The notes under the pieces were generated by a model that ran no database searches, had not been told where the DNA came from, and was given only the letters and a program-made list of their open reading frames with translations. A program made the translations under genes and the position numbers. From the NCBI GenBank assembly GCA_021850095.1, contig JAJZRX010000004.1:1-64000 (forward strand): 64,000 nucleotides of DNA. The letters are read 5' to 3'. The DNA is from Deltaproteobacteria bacterium (GTDB lineage Bacteria; Desulfobacterota; Desulfuromonadia; Geobacterales; Pseudopelobacteraceae). Shown piece after piece: positions 7,992 through 16,075 of this stretch. How positions within the stretch are numbered: the first letter of the stretch is position 1; every line of letters begins with the position of its first letter.

Positions 7992-8601
7992 ATGAAGAAA
8001 TTGCAATCAATGGCAGTCCACGTGGAATGAAGGGCAACACCGGCCGCCTTTTGGAAGAGGTGCTTGCCGGAGTGGAGCAATTCGGTGCTGAAACAGAAAT
8101 CCTCTGCCTGAACACCCTGAAGGTTCAAACGTGTGTCGGCTGAGATGTCTGCCACAAAACCGGAATCCGCACCATCAAGGATGACTACGAAATGGTAAAG
8201 GAACAGCTGCTCGCCTGCGACGGCTTTATCCTGGCCAGTCCCAACTACATTTTCAGCGTCACGGCCCAGATGAAAGCCCTTTTTGACCGGTGCTGCGGCC
8301 TGATTCACTGTATGGCTCTGGAGGGAAAGTAGCCGCCATGGTTGAAACATCAGGTGGCGGCGGAGACAAAGAAGTTTTGGCGTACATGAGCCACTTTGCA
8401 GCCGCCCTCGGAGCGAACTCCGTTGGAGAGATCGGTTCGAATATGGCCGGGATCAGAGTCTTTCCGGATGAAGAAAACCTCTACGCCAAAGCCCGCACTC
8501 TCGGCCAGGAACTGTGCCAGAGCATCAAGGACAAACGGGTCTATTGCCCGCCTCAACAACGAAAAGCCTTTGCCAGGCAAAGGGGCATCCTGCTGACATA
8601 G
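7992..8601 (+). pseudogene. broken iron-sulfur flavoprotein (NADPH-dependent FMN reductase family) gene
   Basis: Read across three lesions, the product is a typical iron-sulfur flavoprotein of about 200 aa: IAINGSPRGMKGNTGRLLEE (FMN-binding), TCVG-x-DVCHK (cluster motif), ASPNYIFSVTAQMKALFDRC, then VETSGGGGDKEVL. The lesions are an apparent one-A deletion in the A-run near 7998-8000 (right after ATGAAGAA), an in-frame TGA at 8141-8143 where the second cluster Cys is expected, and another apparent one-A deletion in the A-run at 8326-8328. An AGGAG ribosome site precedes the ATG. The intact family is an FMN- and [4Fe-4S]-containing electron carrier. See the finding on the TGA. Confidence 0.8.
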
Positions 8602-8750
8602 ACAGGCTTCTGAACTCTCGAATGTGAAACAAAGTCAACAAAAACAGTGCATGTGTTGATAGCTTTGATAACCGCCCTCACTGCCGGTTCAAACTCCACC
8701 CACAAACCGAACAGGACAATTACCAACCCGCATAATGTTATTGGTTCCAT
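8553..8750 (-). CDS. possible small membrane protein downstream of lexA
   Basis: A 65-aa frame starts MEPITLCGLVIVLFGLWVEF and is hydrophobic over residues 4-18, like many single-span small proteins. Its ATG (8750) follows AAGGAA, and it lies 48 bp downstream of lexA on the same strand. Its 3' end overlaps the broken flavoprotein gene on the other strand, and the last 30 residues look non-conserved, so the frame may be extended by chance. No function is proposed. Confidence 0.35.
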   Translation of the reverse strand: MEPITLCGLVIVLFGLWVEFEPAVRAVIKAINTCTVFVDFVSHSRVQKPVYVSRMPLCLAKAFRC

Positions 8751-8798
8751 TTCCTTATCTCCCGTATTCTTAATTCTGTTCCAATTGCCATCTGATCG

Positions 8799-9425
8799 CT
8801 AAAGCTGCCGATAAATGCCGATCACCTTGCCAACGATGCTGACTTCACCGTTTTCGGGATAGATCAGGATCGGCTTCATGGAGGGATTCGCCGGCTGCAG
8901 GCGAATGTGATCGGGTTCCCGGTGAAAGTACTTCAGCGTTGCCTCGTCATCGACCATGGCAACGACTATATCCCTGTTATCAGCGGTCACCTGCGGTCGC
9001 ACAAGGGCCAGATCACCGTCCAGAATTCCGGCATTTATCATGGAATCGCCGCTGACCTTCAGAAAAAAGCAATCGGCTCCCTTGACCGCCACTTGATCAA
9101 CTGAAAAATACCCTTGAATATTTTCAATGGCCGTGGAGAGCTGACCGGCACGGACAGTGCCGACGATCGGCAGCGAGCAATGGCGGCTGTTCGGCACCTT
9201 CAGGGTGATACCACGATTGACGCTTTCCCGTTTGATATAGCCTTTGCGCTCCAGTGCATCGAGATGCTTCATAACCGGCAAGGTGCCGGATACTTTCAGA
9301 TGAGCGGCAATTTCCCGTTGGCTGGGCGGATAGCCGTTACTATCCGCGAAAGCGGTGATGAACTGCAGCACCTGCCGCTGGCGCGGGGTAAGTTCATTTC
9401 CGGATTTCAATTCATAGGTAGTCAT
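8799..9425 (-). CDS. lexA: LexA SOS repressor
   Basis: The protein has the LexA winged helix (LTPRQRQVLQFITAF ... GYPPSQREIAAHL, residues 12-43), the self-cleavage site A93-G94 (VRAGQL), the catalytic Ser128 (SGDSMI) and Lys165 (ATLKYF). RecA-stimulated autoproteolysis should inactivate it after DNA damage. The recognition helix (GTLPVMKHLDALERKG) differs from that of E. coli LexA, in keeping with a different operator. Length 208 aa is typical. No Shine-Dalgarno sequence precedes the ATG, and the predicted transcription start coincides with it (see the promoter entry). Confidence 0.95.
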   Translation of the reverse strand: MTTYELKSGNELTPRQRQVLQFITAFADSNGYPPSQREIAAHLKVSGTLPVMKHLDALERKGYIKRESVNRGITLKVPNSRHCSLPIVGTVRAGQLSTAIENIQGYFSVDQVAVKGADCFFLKVSGDSMINAGILDGDLALVRPQVTADNRDIVVAMVDDEATLKYFHREPDHIRLQPANPSMKPILIYPENGEVSIVGKVIGIYRQL

Positions 9426-9460
9426 GTGACTACCATAAAGAATTTACCCGTACCTGTCAA
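9417..9460 (-). promoter_or_regulatory. lexA promoter and autoregulatory operator
   Basis: On the minus strand TTGACA (9460-9455), a 17-bp spacer and TATGGT (9437-9432) form a sigma-70 promoter. A perfect 18-bp palindrome, GGTAGTCATGTGACTACC (9417-9434), overlaps the -10 element and the ATG. It fits the Geobacter LexA box GGTTN2CN4GN3ACC except for A in place of the fourth T. Confidence 0.8.
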
Positions 9461-9506
9461 GAGCTATGAGGGGCTGCAGGCAAGAGAATGCTGAAACAGA
9501 AAAGCC

Positions 9507-9544
9507 AAAAGGGGGTCAGCCAACAAGGCCACCCCCTTTTCTTT
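9507..9544 (-). terminator. terminator of the Spy-like gene
   Basis: AAAAGGGGGT (9507-9516) pairs with ACCCCCTTTT (9531-9540) and has an inner GCC/GGC pairing. It stands between the Spy-like gene and lexA, both on the minus strand. Confidence 0.85.
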
Positions 9545-9577
9545 TACCGTGTTACCGCTTCTGAAATCAGCTTTCGT

Positions 9578-10105
9578 TCAACGCCTCTTGATCGCCCGCT
9601 TGAGCGGCTTTTTCATACCGGCCTTCATCGGCATCATCTTCTTCATTTTGCTGAACTGCTCATCCGTCAGGGAAGCGCGTACTTCCTTCATATGTTTCAG
9701 CATCTCCAGATGATGGGCTGTTTTCAGCTCTTCGATTTTTTTGGTTGCGGCGTTGGCCTTCTCCAGATCAAAATCCTTGACCTCCATGATTTCCATCAGT
9801 TCAAGCTCGGCAATCTTCAGGTCGGCCTTGAAACGGGCCTGTTTTTTCTGCATTTCGTTATGCAACGGCTTCAGCTTTGCGACTTGCTCATCGTTAAGCC
9901 CCATCTTGTCCGCATTGGACAGGCAGGTACCCATCATGTCGCCCATTCCGTCCATCTGGCCCATTCCCATTCCCAAGGCCTGTCCATGTGCATGTCCTTG
10001 GCCATGCATCATATGATCCATCTGCGAAAAAGCTTTCTGCGGCGAACCCACCGCCAGCACAACTGCTGCCACTACCGATAATACGATCGAACACCTTGTT
10101 TTCAT
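9578..10105 (-). CDS. Spy/CpxP-like periplasmic protein, Met/His-rich
   Basis: The 175-aa protein has a signal peptide (MKTRCSIVLSVVAAVVLAVG...), then a Met/His-rich stretch (about residues 29-60, DHMMHGQGHAHG) likely to bind metal. A helical region follows with LNDEQVAKLKPLHNEMQ and SLTDEQFSKMKKM, the LTxxQ-like repeats of the Spy/CpxP family. Members are ATP-independent periplasmic chaperones or metal-stress sensors. The ATG follows AAAGGAG. It ends in a basic tail (KKPLKRAIKRR). It is 66 bp downstream of the coiled-coil gene on the same strand and has its own terminator. Confidence 0.75.
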   Translation of the reverse strand: MKTRCSIVLSVVAAVVLAVGSPQKAFSQMDHMMHGQGHAHGQALGMGMGQMDGMGDMMGTCLSNADKMGLNDEQVAKLKPLHNEMQKKQARFKADLKIAELELMEIMEVKDFDLEKANAATKKIEELKTAHHLEMLKHMKEVRASLTDEQFSKMKKMMPMKAGMKKPLKRAIKRR

Positions 10106-10170
10106 CGCTAATCTCCTTTCATTTTAACGGGAATACGTGCTATTTCCCGTCCGGCGTTTCCGGACGGAAG

Positions 10171-10458
10171 CTATTTAACGTCGGTGATGGCATCGTGCAG
10201 AATCGACTTTAACTCGCCCCAGACCCGTCCCGATCCGGCCTTAAGCTCTTCCCATTCGTGGTCGCTGGCGGTGGCTATCCCCTTCAGTTTGGCCGCCGTC
10301 TCATCCCGTTTGAGCTGCAGCGCCGAGATAGAGCAGGAATACTCATAGCGTTCTTCGGGCGTGGCACTTTCGGCCCTGTCTTTAAGCTGTTCGATCTGGC
10401 GTTCCCATTCAACTATCTGCGCTGATAATGCTTCGACGTACTCACTTCGATCTTCCAC
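10171..10458 (-). CDS. small coiled-coil protein
   Basis: A 95-aa, charged, helical protein (EYVEALSAQIVEWERQIEQLKDRAES...; LKRDETAAKLKGI) resembling short sll1863-type stress proteins. A start at ATG 10506 would overlap the upstream gene by 35 bp with no ribosome site. GTG 10458 follows GGGAGG at a good distance and begins 13 bp after the upstream stop, so it was chosen. No function is known. It is probably cotranscribed with the lipase-like lipoprotein gene. Confidence 0.65.
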   Translation of the reverse strand: MEDRSEYVEALSAQIVEWERQIEQLKDRAESATPEERYEYSCSISALQLKRDETAAKLKGIATASDHEWEELKAGSGRVWGELKSILHDAITDVK

Positions 10459-10471
10459 AACTGCCTCCCGT

Positions 10472-11842
10472 CTATTTTTTAAAACCGTCCAGCCATTTCC
10501 AGCCACGGCTCAACTCCGGGAAAGCGGCCGAAAAGTGCACCGTTTTGACCGGGTCGGTCGGAATGCTGATGGTGGCGGTTTCTTCCACCAGTTCCACGCC
10601 AGGTCCCCGTGAGGTGCGCATCTTGGCCCCGGCCGTGCTGAAAGCGTCGAAGGCGATTTGAGAGTTGGCATAGGGCACCAGTTCGTCGTTTCTGTGGTGG
10701 ATCATGCGGATCGGCACACTTGGAACCCATTCCCGGTATGAGTCGTTCTGCTTCAGAAAGGTCACCACCGGGCTGCTTTCATCAGCCAGCTGTGCAATAA
10801 ACTCCGGCGTCATGACGCTTTTGGGAGTGATCAGCTTGACCGGGCTGAAGGTCATCCCCATCGCCTCGCTGATCATATCGGATTGGGAACTGCCGTCTAC
10901 AAGCGGTGGCATACTCATATTGTAAGGGGGCAGCAGGGCGTAAGCCGGGCTGAAGAATGTCGTCTGGTTCCCATAGGCATAATTGTAGCCGGCCAGCAGC
11001 AGCGGCGCAAAATAAGGTGCTTTGAAGGTGTTGTCCGACAGCATTATGCCGCGCATGGAACCGGAAAGATCATGGGGACCGGAGAGCGGCGCCGCTGCGG
11101 TGACAGTGAACTCGCCGGCATATCTGGCCTGCAGTTCGCGGGTGGCAGTCATGGTCACATAGCCCCCTTCGGAATAGCCCATCAGAAAAAGCTGCTTGTT
11201 CCAGCGACAAGGGGAACCGGTTCCAGCGATGATATCGCGGCTGGCCTTCAACAGATCAATCACCTGTTGCGCCAGCGCATCACCCACAACCAGCGGCTGG
11301 GTGGACAGATTATCCCCCAGTCCCTCATAATCCACCAGAGCCACGGCATAGCCGGTGGCAGCGATGGCGGCAGCGACCATGACTTCCGGATAATCCTTGG
11401 GACGACTCTGGTGATCCAGATAGCGGGAAGGGGCAAAGGAGCGATACGCTTCCGTTCCGTGCTGATACATCAGGATCGGCACCGCCGGTGTGTCGCCAAG
11501 GAGCGATCCTACAATTGATTTCGGCAGGATCAGCAGTCCGGACATGGAATGCTGTTTGCCGTCCGCGCCGGTACTTTGATAGGTGACCTTCTGCATATCG
11601 AGGGTGTACCTGACGTTGAGCAATAGCGGGCCAAAACTATTGACAAAGGTGCCCCACTCCCAGCCGAGCAGCGCCCGCGCCGGTTGAACGCTGTTACTAA
11701 CGCTTTTCCACAGTGATGCAGGATCAACATTGACAACCCGCCCGCCGTCGGAGGAACCTGAAGAACCACAGCCGGCCGTGAGAAGGGCAGCGGTCGCAAG
11801 TGCCGCTAAAAACGGGCGCACAGGGGTTATTTTCGGGAACAT
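10472..11842 (-). CDS. secreted lipoprotein alpha/beta-hydrolase (secretory-lipase-like)
   Basis: A lipoprotein signal (LLTAGCGSSG, Cys at residue 25) is followed by an alpha/beta-hydrolase fold. The nucleophile elbow is GYSEGGY, the acid lies in RNDELVPYANS, and a late His is in KTVHFSA. The oxyanion region PILMYQHGTEAYRS and the overall 456 aa fit secretory-lipase or prolyl-oligopeptidase-like esterases. It probably acts at the outer membrane or periplasm on an ester substrate that cannot be named. AAGGAGA lies upstream of the ATG. It begins a minus-strand pair with the coiled-coil gene. Confidence 0.75.
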   Translation of the reverse strand: MFPKITPVRPFLAALATAALLTAGCGSSGSSDGGRVVNVDPASLWKSVSNSVQPARALLGWEWGTFVNSFGPLLLNVRYTLDMQKVTYQSTGADGKQHSMSGLLILPKSIVGSLLGDTPAVPILMYQHGTEAYRSFAPSRYLDHQSRPKDYPEVMVAAAIAATGYAVALVDYEGLGDNLSTQPLVVGDALAQQVIDLLKASRDIIAGTGSPCRWNKQLFLMGYSEGGYVTMTATRELQARYAGEFTVTAAAPLSGPHDLSGSMRGIMLSDNTFKAPYFAPLLLAGYNYAYGNQTTFFSPAYALLPPYNMSMPPLVDGSSQSDMISEAMGMTFSPVKLITPKSVMTPEFIAQLADESSPVVTFLKQNDSYREWVPSVPIRMIHHRNDELVPYANSQIAFDAFSTAGAKMRTSRGPGVELVEETATISIPTDPVKTVHFSAAFPELSRGWKWLDGFKK

Positions 11843-11872
11843 GGGTCAGTCTCCTTTTTGGTAATTCAGCAC

Positions 11873-12964
11873 CTATTTTCTGAATTGACTTTCCGGCTTA
11901 ACCCCTTCGTTGAGGATGATCGCCTCAACCCGCCGGTTCTGCTGTTTGCCGGCGGCGGTGTCATTGCTGGCAACCGGAAACTTTTTGCTGTAGCCGATGG
12001 TGACAATCCGCTCGGCGGCCACGCCCCGCTTCAGCAGAGCTTTTTTAACCGATTCGGCCCGTTGCTCGGAAAGACCCTGATTATACTCGTCGCTGCCGAC
12101 GCTGTCGGTATGACCTTCCACCAGCAGATTACGGTTCTGCTTCTGCTGGAGAAACTCGGCCAGTTTGTCCATACTGCGCTGGGCGCTGGCATTAAGATCG
12201 GATTTTGCGGTGGCAAACAGCACATCGCCGATTGTCAGTACGATTCCCCGGTCGGTCAGCTGTCCCTGCAGCTCGGTTAACTCTTTCATCAGCATGACGA
12301 GTTCGGCCTTGGCCATCTCGGCCGCCTTGGCCTGGGCCAAAGCCAGCTCCATGGCCTTGGCCGCCTCGCGGGCTTTTGCATCGGCCTTGGCGTTGGCCAG
12401 GGCGGCTTCCCGGGCCTGGATGTCGGCCAGAATCCGGGCCCGCTCCGCCTCGCTGCTGGCGGAGGCCAGCTGCCGCCGGGCCTCCGCCAGTGCGGCCGCT
12501 TGCTGATCAAGATCCAGCTGGGTTTTCATAAGCTGCAGCTCCGCCTTTTCCTTACCCAGGCTGACAATCTCATTGCGGGTGACGACACCTTCAGCCAAAG
12601 CCAGCGAGGCCAGGGATTTGCGCTCCGACAGGTAGGCCAGGCGGGCAATCTCGTCATAGATGCGCTTTTTCTCGCCGGAATCATACCCGCGCGACGGATC
12701 CAGAGGATTGGGGGAGGAAAGCTTTTTATTGACTTTCTCCGCATCCTGCAGCGCTTTTTCCGCTTCAAGCAGCGTTTTCAGGGAATAGGATTCGACAATC
12801 GGATTGGCCTGGGCCTGGGCGTAGGCGCTCCGGGCCTGATCCAGGCGATCCCGGGCGATCTGTTCACCGGGATCAACCGTCGCCGCGCAGCCGGCCAGAA
12901 CAGCTCCGGCCGAAACATTCACCACGGCAATTTTCAACGAACCGTATAATCTATTGAAATTCAT
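11873..12964 (-). CDS. OmpA-family lipoprotein with helical middle domain
   Basis: The start ATG 12964 follows GAGGAG and opens a lipoprotein signal ending LAGC (residue 26). A DUF4398-like region and a long Ala/Glu/Lys coiled coil (about residues 110-235) lead to a C-terminal OmpA peptidoglycan-binding domain: LVEGHTDSVGSDEYNQGLSEQRAESVKKAL and NRRVEAIIL. The protein (363 aa) should tether the outer membrane to peptidoglycan. The open frame runs 131 codons further upstream, but that stretch is a shadow of the neighbouring gene. It is 31 bp downstream of the DUF4398 lipoprotein gene, so the two form an operon. Confidence 0.88.
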   Translation of the reverse strand: MNFNRLYGSLKIAVVNVSAGAVLAGCAATVDPGEQIARDRLDQARSAYAQAQANPIVESYSLKTLLEAEKALQDAEKVNKKLSSPNPLDPSRGYDSGEKKRIYDEIARLAYLSERKSLASLALAEGVVTRNEIVSLGKEKAELQLMKTQLDLDQQAAALAEARRQLASASSEAERARILADIQAREAALANAKADAKAREAAKAMELALAQAKAAEMAKAELVMLMKELTELQGQLTDRGIVLTIGDVLFATAKSDLNASAQRSMDKLAEFLQQKQNRNLLVEGHTDSVGSDEYNQGLSEQRAESVKKALLKRGVAAERIVTIGYSKKFPVASNDTAAGKQQNRRVEAIILNEGVKPESQFRK

Positions 12965-12995
12965 ACAAGATTCTCCTCGTGGATTTAAGTGATGA

Positions 12996-13382
12996 TTATT
13001 GTGCGGCCGGCAGCTTACCGATTTCGTTGCGCACGGCCTGAATGGCCTCACGCAGTTCACGGGCTTCCTGCTTAGCCTTTTCAGCCGGGGCCAGAGCCTG
13101 GGCCAAATCGGCATCCGCCATGGCTTCATCCACCAGCTTATCGGCCAGCGCCATATCTTTGGCGGCCACGGCCGACCGGGCGGCCGCCAGCTTGTCTTCA
13201 GCCAATTTGAGCGGCGCCGGCGCATAAACCTGGGCTTCAACCGCTTTGGCGGCATTGATGCTTCCTTCCAATTGCGGAAAGCGTGAACTGACGGTATCGG
13301 TTGTCGCGCAGCCGGCAGCCATGCAGAGCCCGACAGCAACCGAGCCGGCGGCTGCATATCTCGACAGCATTTTCAGTGACAT
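12996..13382 (-). CDS. DUF4398-like lipoprotein
   Basis: A 128-aa lipoprotein with lipobox MAAGC (Cys about residue 25) and a repeated helical pattern (APLKLAEDKLAAARSAVAAKDMALADKLVDEA) typical of DUF4398 proteins, which often precede OmpA-family lipoproteins. The start ATG 13382 follows AAGGAGG; an in-frame ATG at 13442 lacks a ribosome site and would mask the signal peptide. Expected location: periplasm, lipid-anchored. Role: envelope structure, inferred from the neighbour. Confidence 0.8.
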   Translation of the reverse strand: MSLKMLSRYAAAGSVAVGLCMAAGCATTDTVSSRFPQLEGSINAAKAVEAQVYAPAPLKLAEDKLAAARSAVAAKDMALADKLVDEAMADADLAQALAPAEKAKQEARELREAIQAVRNEIGKLPAAQ

Positions 13383-13600
13383 ACAAAATCCTCCTTGTTT
13401 ATCTTTTAAAAGCACTTGGTCATAGAGTGAGTTGGTTTTCATTACGGCAGTTTATACCTTTATGCCCTGCAGTCAAGTTTCATGTCGGGGCGAGCCATCG
13501 GGTCGCCCCTCGACTCAGATGTTTACTCACCGGTTGAATAAGGCCGGATAATCGGTTACAAGAAACGTGAGGCTCTATTTTAGTTGTTGTATTGCCGCAC

Positions 13601-13616
13601 TGTCAGGCAGGTGACA
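13601..13616 (+). promoter_or_regulatory. CRP/FNR-type palindrome ahead of the beta-CASP gene
   Basis: TGTCAGGCAGGTGACA is a perfect 5-6-5 palindrome of the CRP/FNR-superfamily form, 24 bp before the ATG. It differs from the CooA box in the fifth half-site base (A, not G). A site so close to the start would fit repression better than activation. The binding factor is unknown. Confidence 0.45.
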
Positions 13617-13640
13617 GCAAACATCATACAGGGGGACAGC

Positions 13641-15050
13641 ATGAAAATAACCTTCATTGGCGCAGCCCGCACCGTGACCGGCTCTCAACATCTGGTCGAA
13701 GTCAACGGCAAAACCATCATGCTCGACTGCGGCCTGATTCAGGGCAAGCGCAAGGAATCCTTCGAGAAAAACCGCAGCGAATTCTGTCGGGGCACAACAA
13801 TCGACTGTCTGGTGCTTTCCCACGCTCACATTGATCACTCGGGCCGGATCCCCTGTCTGGTCAAGAACGGATTCAAGGGCGATATCTTCTGCACCTCGGC
13901 CACCCGCGACCTGTGCGCGGTGATGCTTATGGACAGCGCCTCCATCCAGGAAAAGGACGTGGAATTCGTCAACCGGAGGCGCCAGAAGCGGGGTCAGAAC
14001 CCCTTCGAGCCGCTTTACACCAAGGCCGATGCGGCCCAGGCCATGAATCGTTTTGTGGGGCTCAGCTACAACCGTCCCCACCAGCTCTTCCCCGGCGTTT
14101 CCCTGACCCTGGTGGATGCCGGCCACATGCTGGGCAGCGCCCATGTCATTCTCGATATCCATGAACAGAGCTCCGGACAAAAACGGCGCCTCGTTTTCAG
14201 CGGCGATATCGGCCGACCCGATATACCCATCATTCGCGACCCCGCACCGATCAGCGACGGAACCGACATTCTGATCATGGAAAGCACCTACGGCGACCGC
14301 CTGCACCCCGACGGTTCCGAATCCGAAAAAGAGCTGGAACGGATCGTCAATCAGACCGTCAGCCGTGGCGGGTCGCTGCTAATTCCGGCTTTTGCCGTCG
14401 GCCGCACCCAGCAGTTGGTTTACGCCCTGCACAAGCTGCACAGCAATGGCGCCATTCCCGATCTGCCGATTTTCATCGACAGCCCGCTGGCCACCCGCAC
14501 CACCGATGTCTTCCGCCTCCATCCGGAGGTCTACGATGACGAAATCCGCGAGTTTCTGCTGACCGACGACGACAACAATCCTTTCGGCTTCGGCCTTCTA
14601 CAGTACACCCAGTCGGTGGAGCAGTCAAAGGCGCTTAACGGCCTGAAAACACCGGCGATTATCATCAGTTCCAGCGGCATGCTGGAGGGGGGCCGGATTC
14701 TCCATCATCTGCGCAACCGGATTGAAGATCCGCGCAACACGGTTCTCTTCACCAGCTGGCAGGCGCCCGACACCCTCGGTCGCCGGCTCGTGGAAAACGA
14801 GAAAGTCGTTCGTATTTTCGGGGAAGAGTTTCAGGTGGGCGCCAGGGTGGAGGTTTTGCCAGGCTTCTCGGGCCATGCCGACAAGCAGGGGCTGATCGAT
14901 TTCGTGCGGGTCATGAACAAAAAACCGCAACGAACCTTTATCGTCCATGGCGAAGACGAAGCCTCCGCGAGTCTGGCCGCTGCGCTGCGCGATGATCTGG
15001 GCCTCGAAAATGTGGTCATACCCGATCAACTGCAATCCTTCGATGTCTGA
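13641..15050 (+). CDS. MBL-fold/beta-CASP RNA-processing nuclease-like protein
   Basis: The metallo-beta-lactamase motif SHAHIDHSG (motif 2), later metal ligands in DAGHMLGSAHVIL and SGDIGRP, and the beta-CASP segment (FAVGRTQQLVYAL, FIDSPLA, SGMLEGGRILHHL, with a final GFSGHADKQGL) place this 469-aa protein with bacterial CPSF73-like and KH-less archaeal-type beta-CASP ribonucleases. Expected role: endo/exonucleolytic RNA processing. ATG 13641 follows AGGGGG; the longer TTG-started frame was rejected. Its 3' end overlaps the JAMM gene by 8 bp, so the two are cotranslated. Confidence 0.88.
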   Translation: MKITFIGAARTVTGSQHLVEVNGKTIMLDCGLIQGKRKESFEKNRSEFCRGTTIDCLVLSHAHIDHSGRIPCLVKNGFKGDIFCTSATRDLCAVMLMDSASIQEKDVEFVNRRRQKRGQNPFEPLYTKADAAQAMNRFVGLSYNRPHQLFPGVSLTLVDAGHMLGSAHVILDIHEQSSGQKRRLVFSGDIGRPDIPIIRDPAPISDGTDILIMESTYGDRLHPDGSESEKELERIVNQTVSRGGSLLIPAFAVGRTQQLVYALHKLHSNGAIPDLPIFIDSPLATRTTDVFRLHPEVYDDEIREFLLTDDDNNPFGFGLLQYTQSVEQSKALNGLKTPAIIISSSGMLEGGRILHHLRNRIEDPRNTVLFTSWQAPDTLGRRLVENEKVVRIFGEEFQVGARVEVLPGFSGHADKQGLIDFVRVMNKKPQRTFIVHGEDEASASLAAALRDDLGLENVVIPDQLQSFDV

Positions 15051-15693
15051 CCAGAATCGGCATGAGCGGCGTGAAGCGGCGACAACGACCGTACGGATCG
15101 AAGAGCAGGCCTTCATGTCTCTGCTGCTCGCCTCGGCCGAAGCCTATCCCAGCCGGTTTCGCCCCGATATGCGCCGGAGGCCGAACGGCACGCCTCCGGA
15201 AGGTGAGGCCTACGGACTGCTCTTCGGCCAGAGGATTTTAAAGGGGCACGACGAGACCTTCAACGTAACGCTGGCGGTGCCGATCCAGATGGTGATGAGC
15301 AGGGATGCGGACGGCATCGAGGTGCATGGAGTCCACTTTTACCGGATCGTGGAGCTGGCCGAAACGTTCCCGGCTTATCAGTTTCTGGGAACCTATCACA
15401 GCCACCCTTACCAGGAGGAGGATTTTGAATGGCTGGATTCGGTGCGGCCGTCGGATTCGGATCGGCAAACCTCGCGTGAAACCGCCGAAGAGGTTGAGAA
15501 GAGCATTATTGACCTGATTATCGGCCTGACATGCCGGAATGAAGAATCCGGAACACCGCCCGAGCCGGCCGCAGCGAACATCATCCACTCCTGCTGCGGC
15601 AATTATCGCTACTCCCTGGGCTGCAGCCGCTCGGACTTCGTCACGAAAAAGTACACCCCGGTGGACAGCCTGCTCTGCCCGGCGACGCTATAA
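15043..15693 (+). CDS. JAMM/MPN-domain metalloprotease-like protein
   Basis: The 216-aa protein shows a JAMM-type zinc site: Glu in GEAYGLLFG (residues about 46-54), then TYHSHPY and PSDSD, i.e. E ... HxH ... PSxxD. JAMM proteins cleave isopeptide or peptide bonds, and bacterial ones often process ubiquitin-like sulfur carriers or other tagged proteins. The start ATG sits inside the last codons of the beta-CASP gene; the frame upstream of it is a shadow. The C-terminus adds a Cys-rich stretch (SCCGNYRYSLGC). The substrate is unknown; a ThiS/MoaD-type protein is one possibility. Confidence 0.7.
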   Translation: MSDQNRHERREAATTTVRIEEQAFMSLLLASAEAYPSRFRPDMRRRPNGTPPEGEAYGLLFGQRILKGHDETFNVTLAVPIQMVMSRDADGIEVHGVHFYRIVELAETFPAYQFLGTYHSHPYQEEDFEWLDSVRPSDSDRQTSRETAEEVEKSIIDLIIGLTCRNEESGTPPEPAAANIIHSCCGNYRYSLGCSRSDFVTKKYTPVDSLLCPATL

Positions 15694-16029
15694 CCCCAGC
15701 ATTGTGCCCCGCCCGATATTTTTCCCTTCCAAATCCTCAAAAACACCCCGCAGAGCTTCATCAAGTGACGAGCCATTCATCCCGGCCTGATCCAGCATTT
15801 CGGCCATGATGTCATGAATACGCAGCCGCTCGTCCGAATCCAGATGATCACCAAACTGCAGGGTGGCGACCAGGCGGCGGGGTACCGCACCTGAACCGAA
15901 AACCGAAAAGCTGGTGGACTGCCGCCTGAACAGGCCGTCTTTGGCGGTTTTGATCAGACAGTTAAATGAAGGTGTCTCCACCATCGCCAATTTCCTGCCA
16001 AAGGGGTAGCGCATATTGGAGATAATCAT
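15688..16029 (-). CDS. hypothetical protein, 113 aa
   Basis: No family is recognised. The protein is soluble, with a basic first third (MRYPFGRKL...) and an acidic helical last third (IHDIMAEMLDQAGMNGSSLDEALRGVFEDLEG). ATG 16029 follows GGGAGT. It converges on the JAMM gene with a 6-bp overlap and is 46 bp downstream of the alpha/beta-hydrolase stop, so it may end that transcript. Confidence 0.6.
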   Translation of the reverse strand: MIISNMRYPFGRKLAMVETPSFNCLIKTAKDGLFRRQSTSFSVFGSGAVPRRLVATLQFGDHLDSDERLRIHDIMAEMLDQAGMNGSSLDEALRGVFEDLEGKNIGRGTMLGL

Positions 16030-16075
16030 TTTGACTCCCGTGTTCTGACATCTGGTTTAACGTAATCCTCTGTTT

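Noticed and set aside
12965-13357. 131-codon extension of the OmpA-family lipoprotein
   Set aside because: It lies antisense-frame over the DUF4398 gene, is Arg/Pro/Trp-rich, and would bury the lipoprotein signal.
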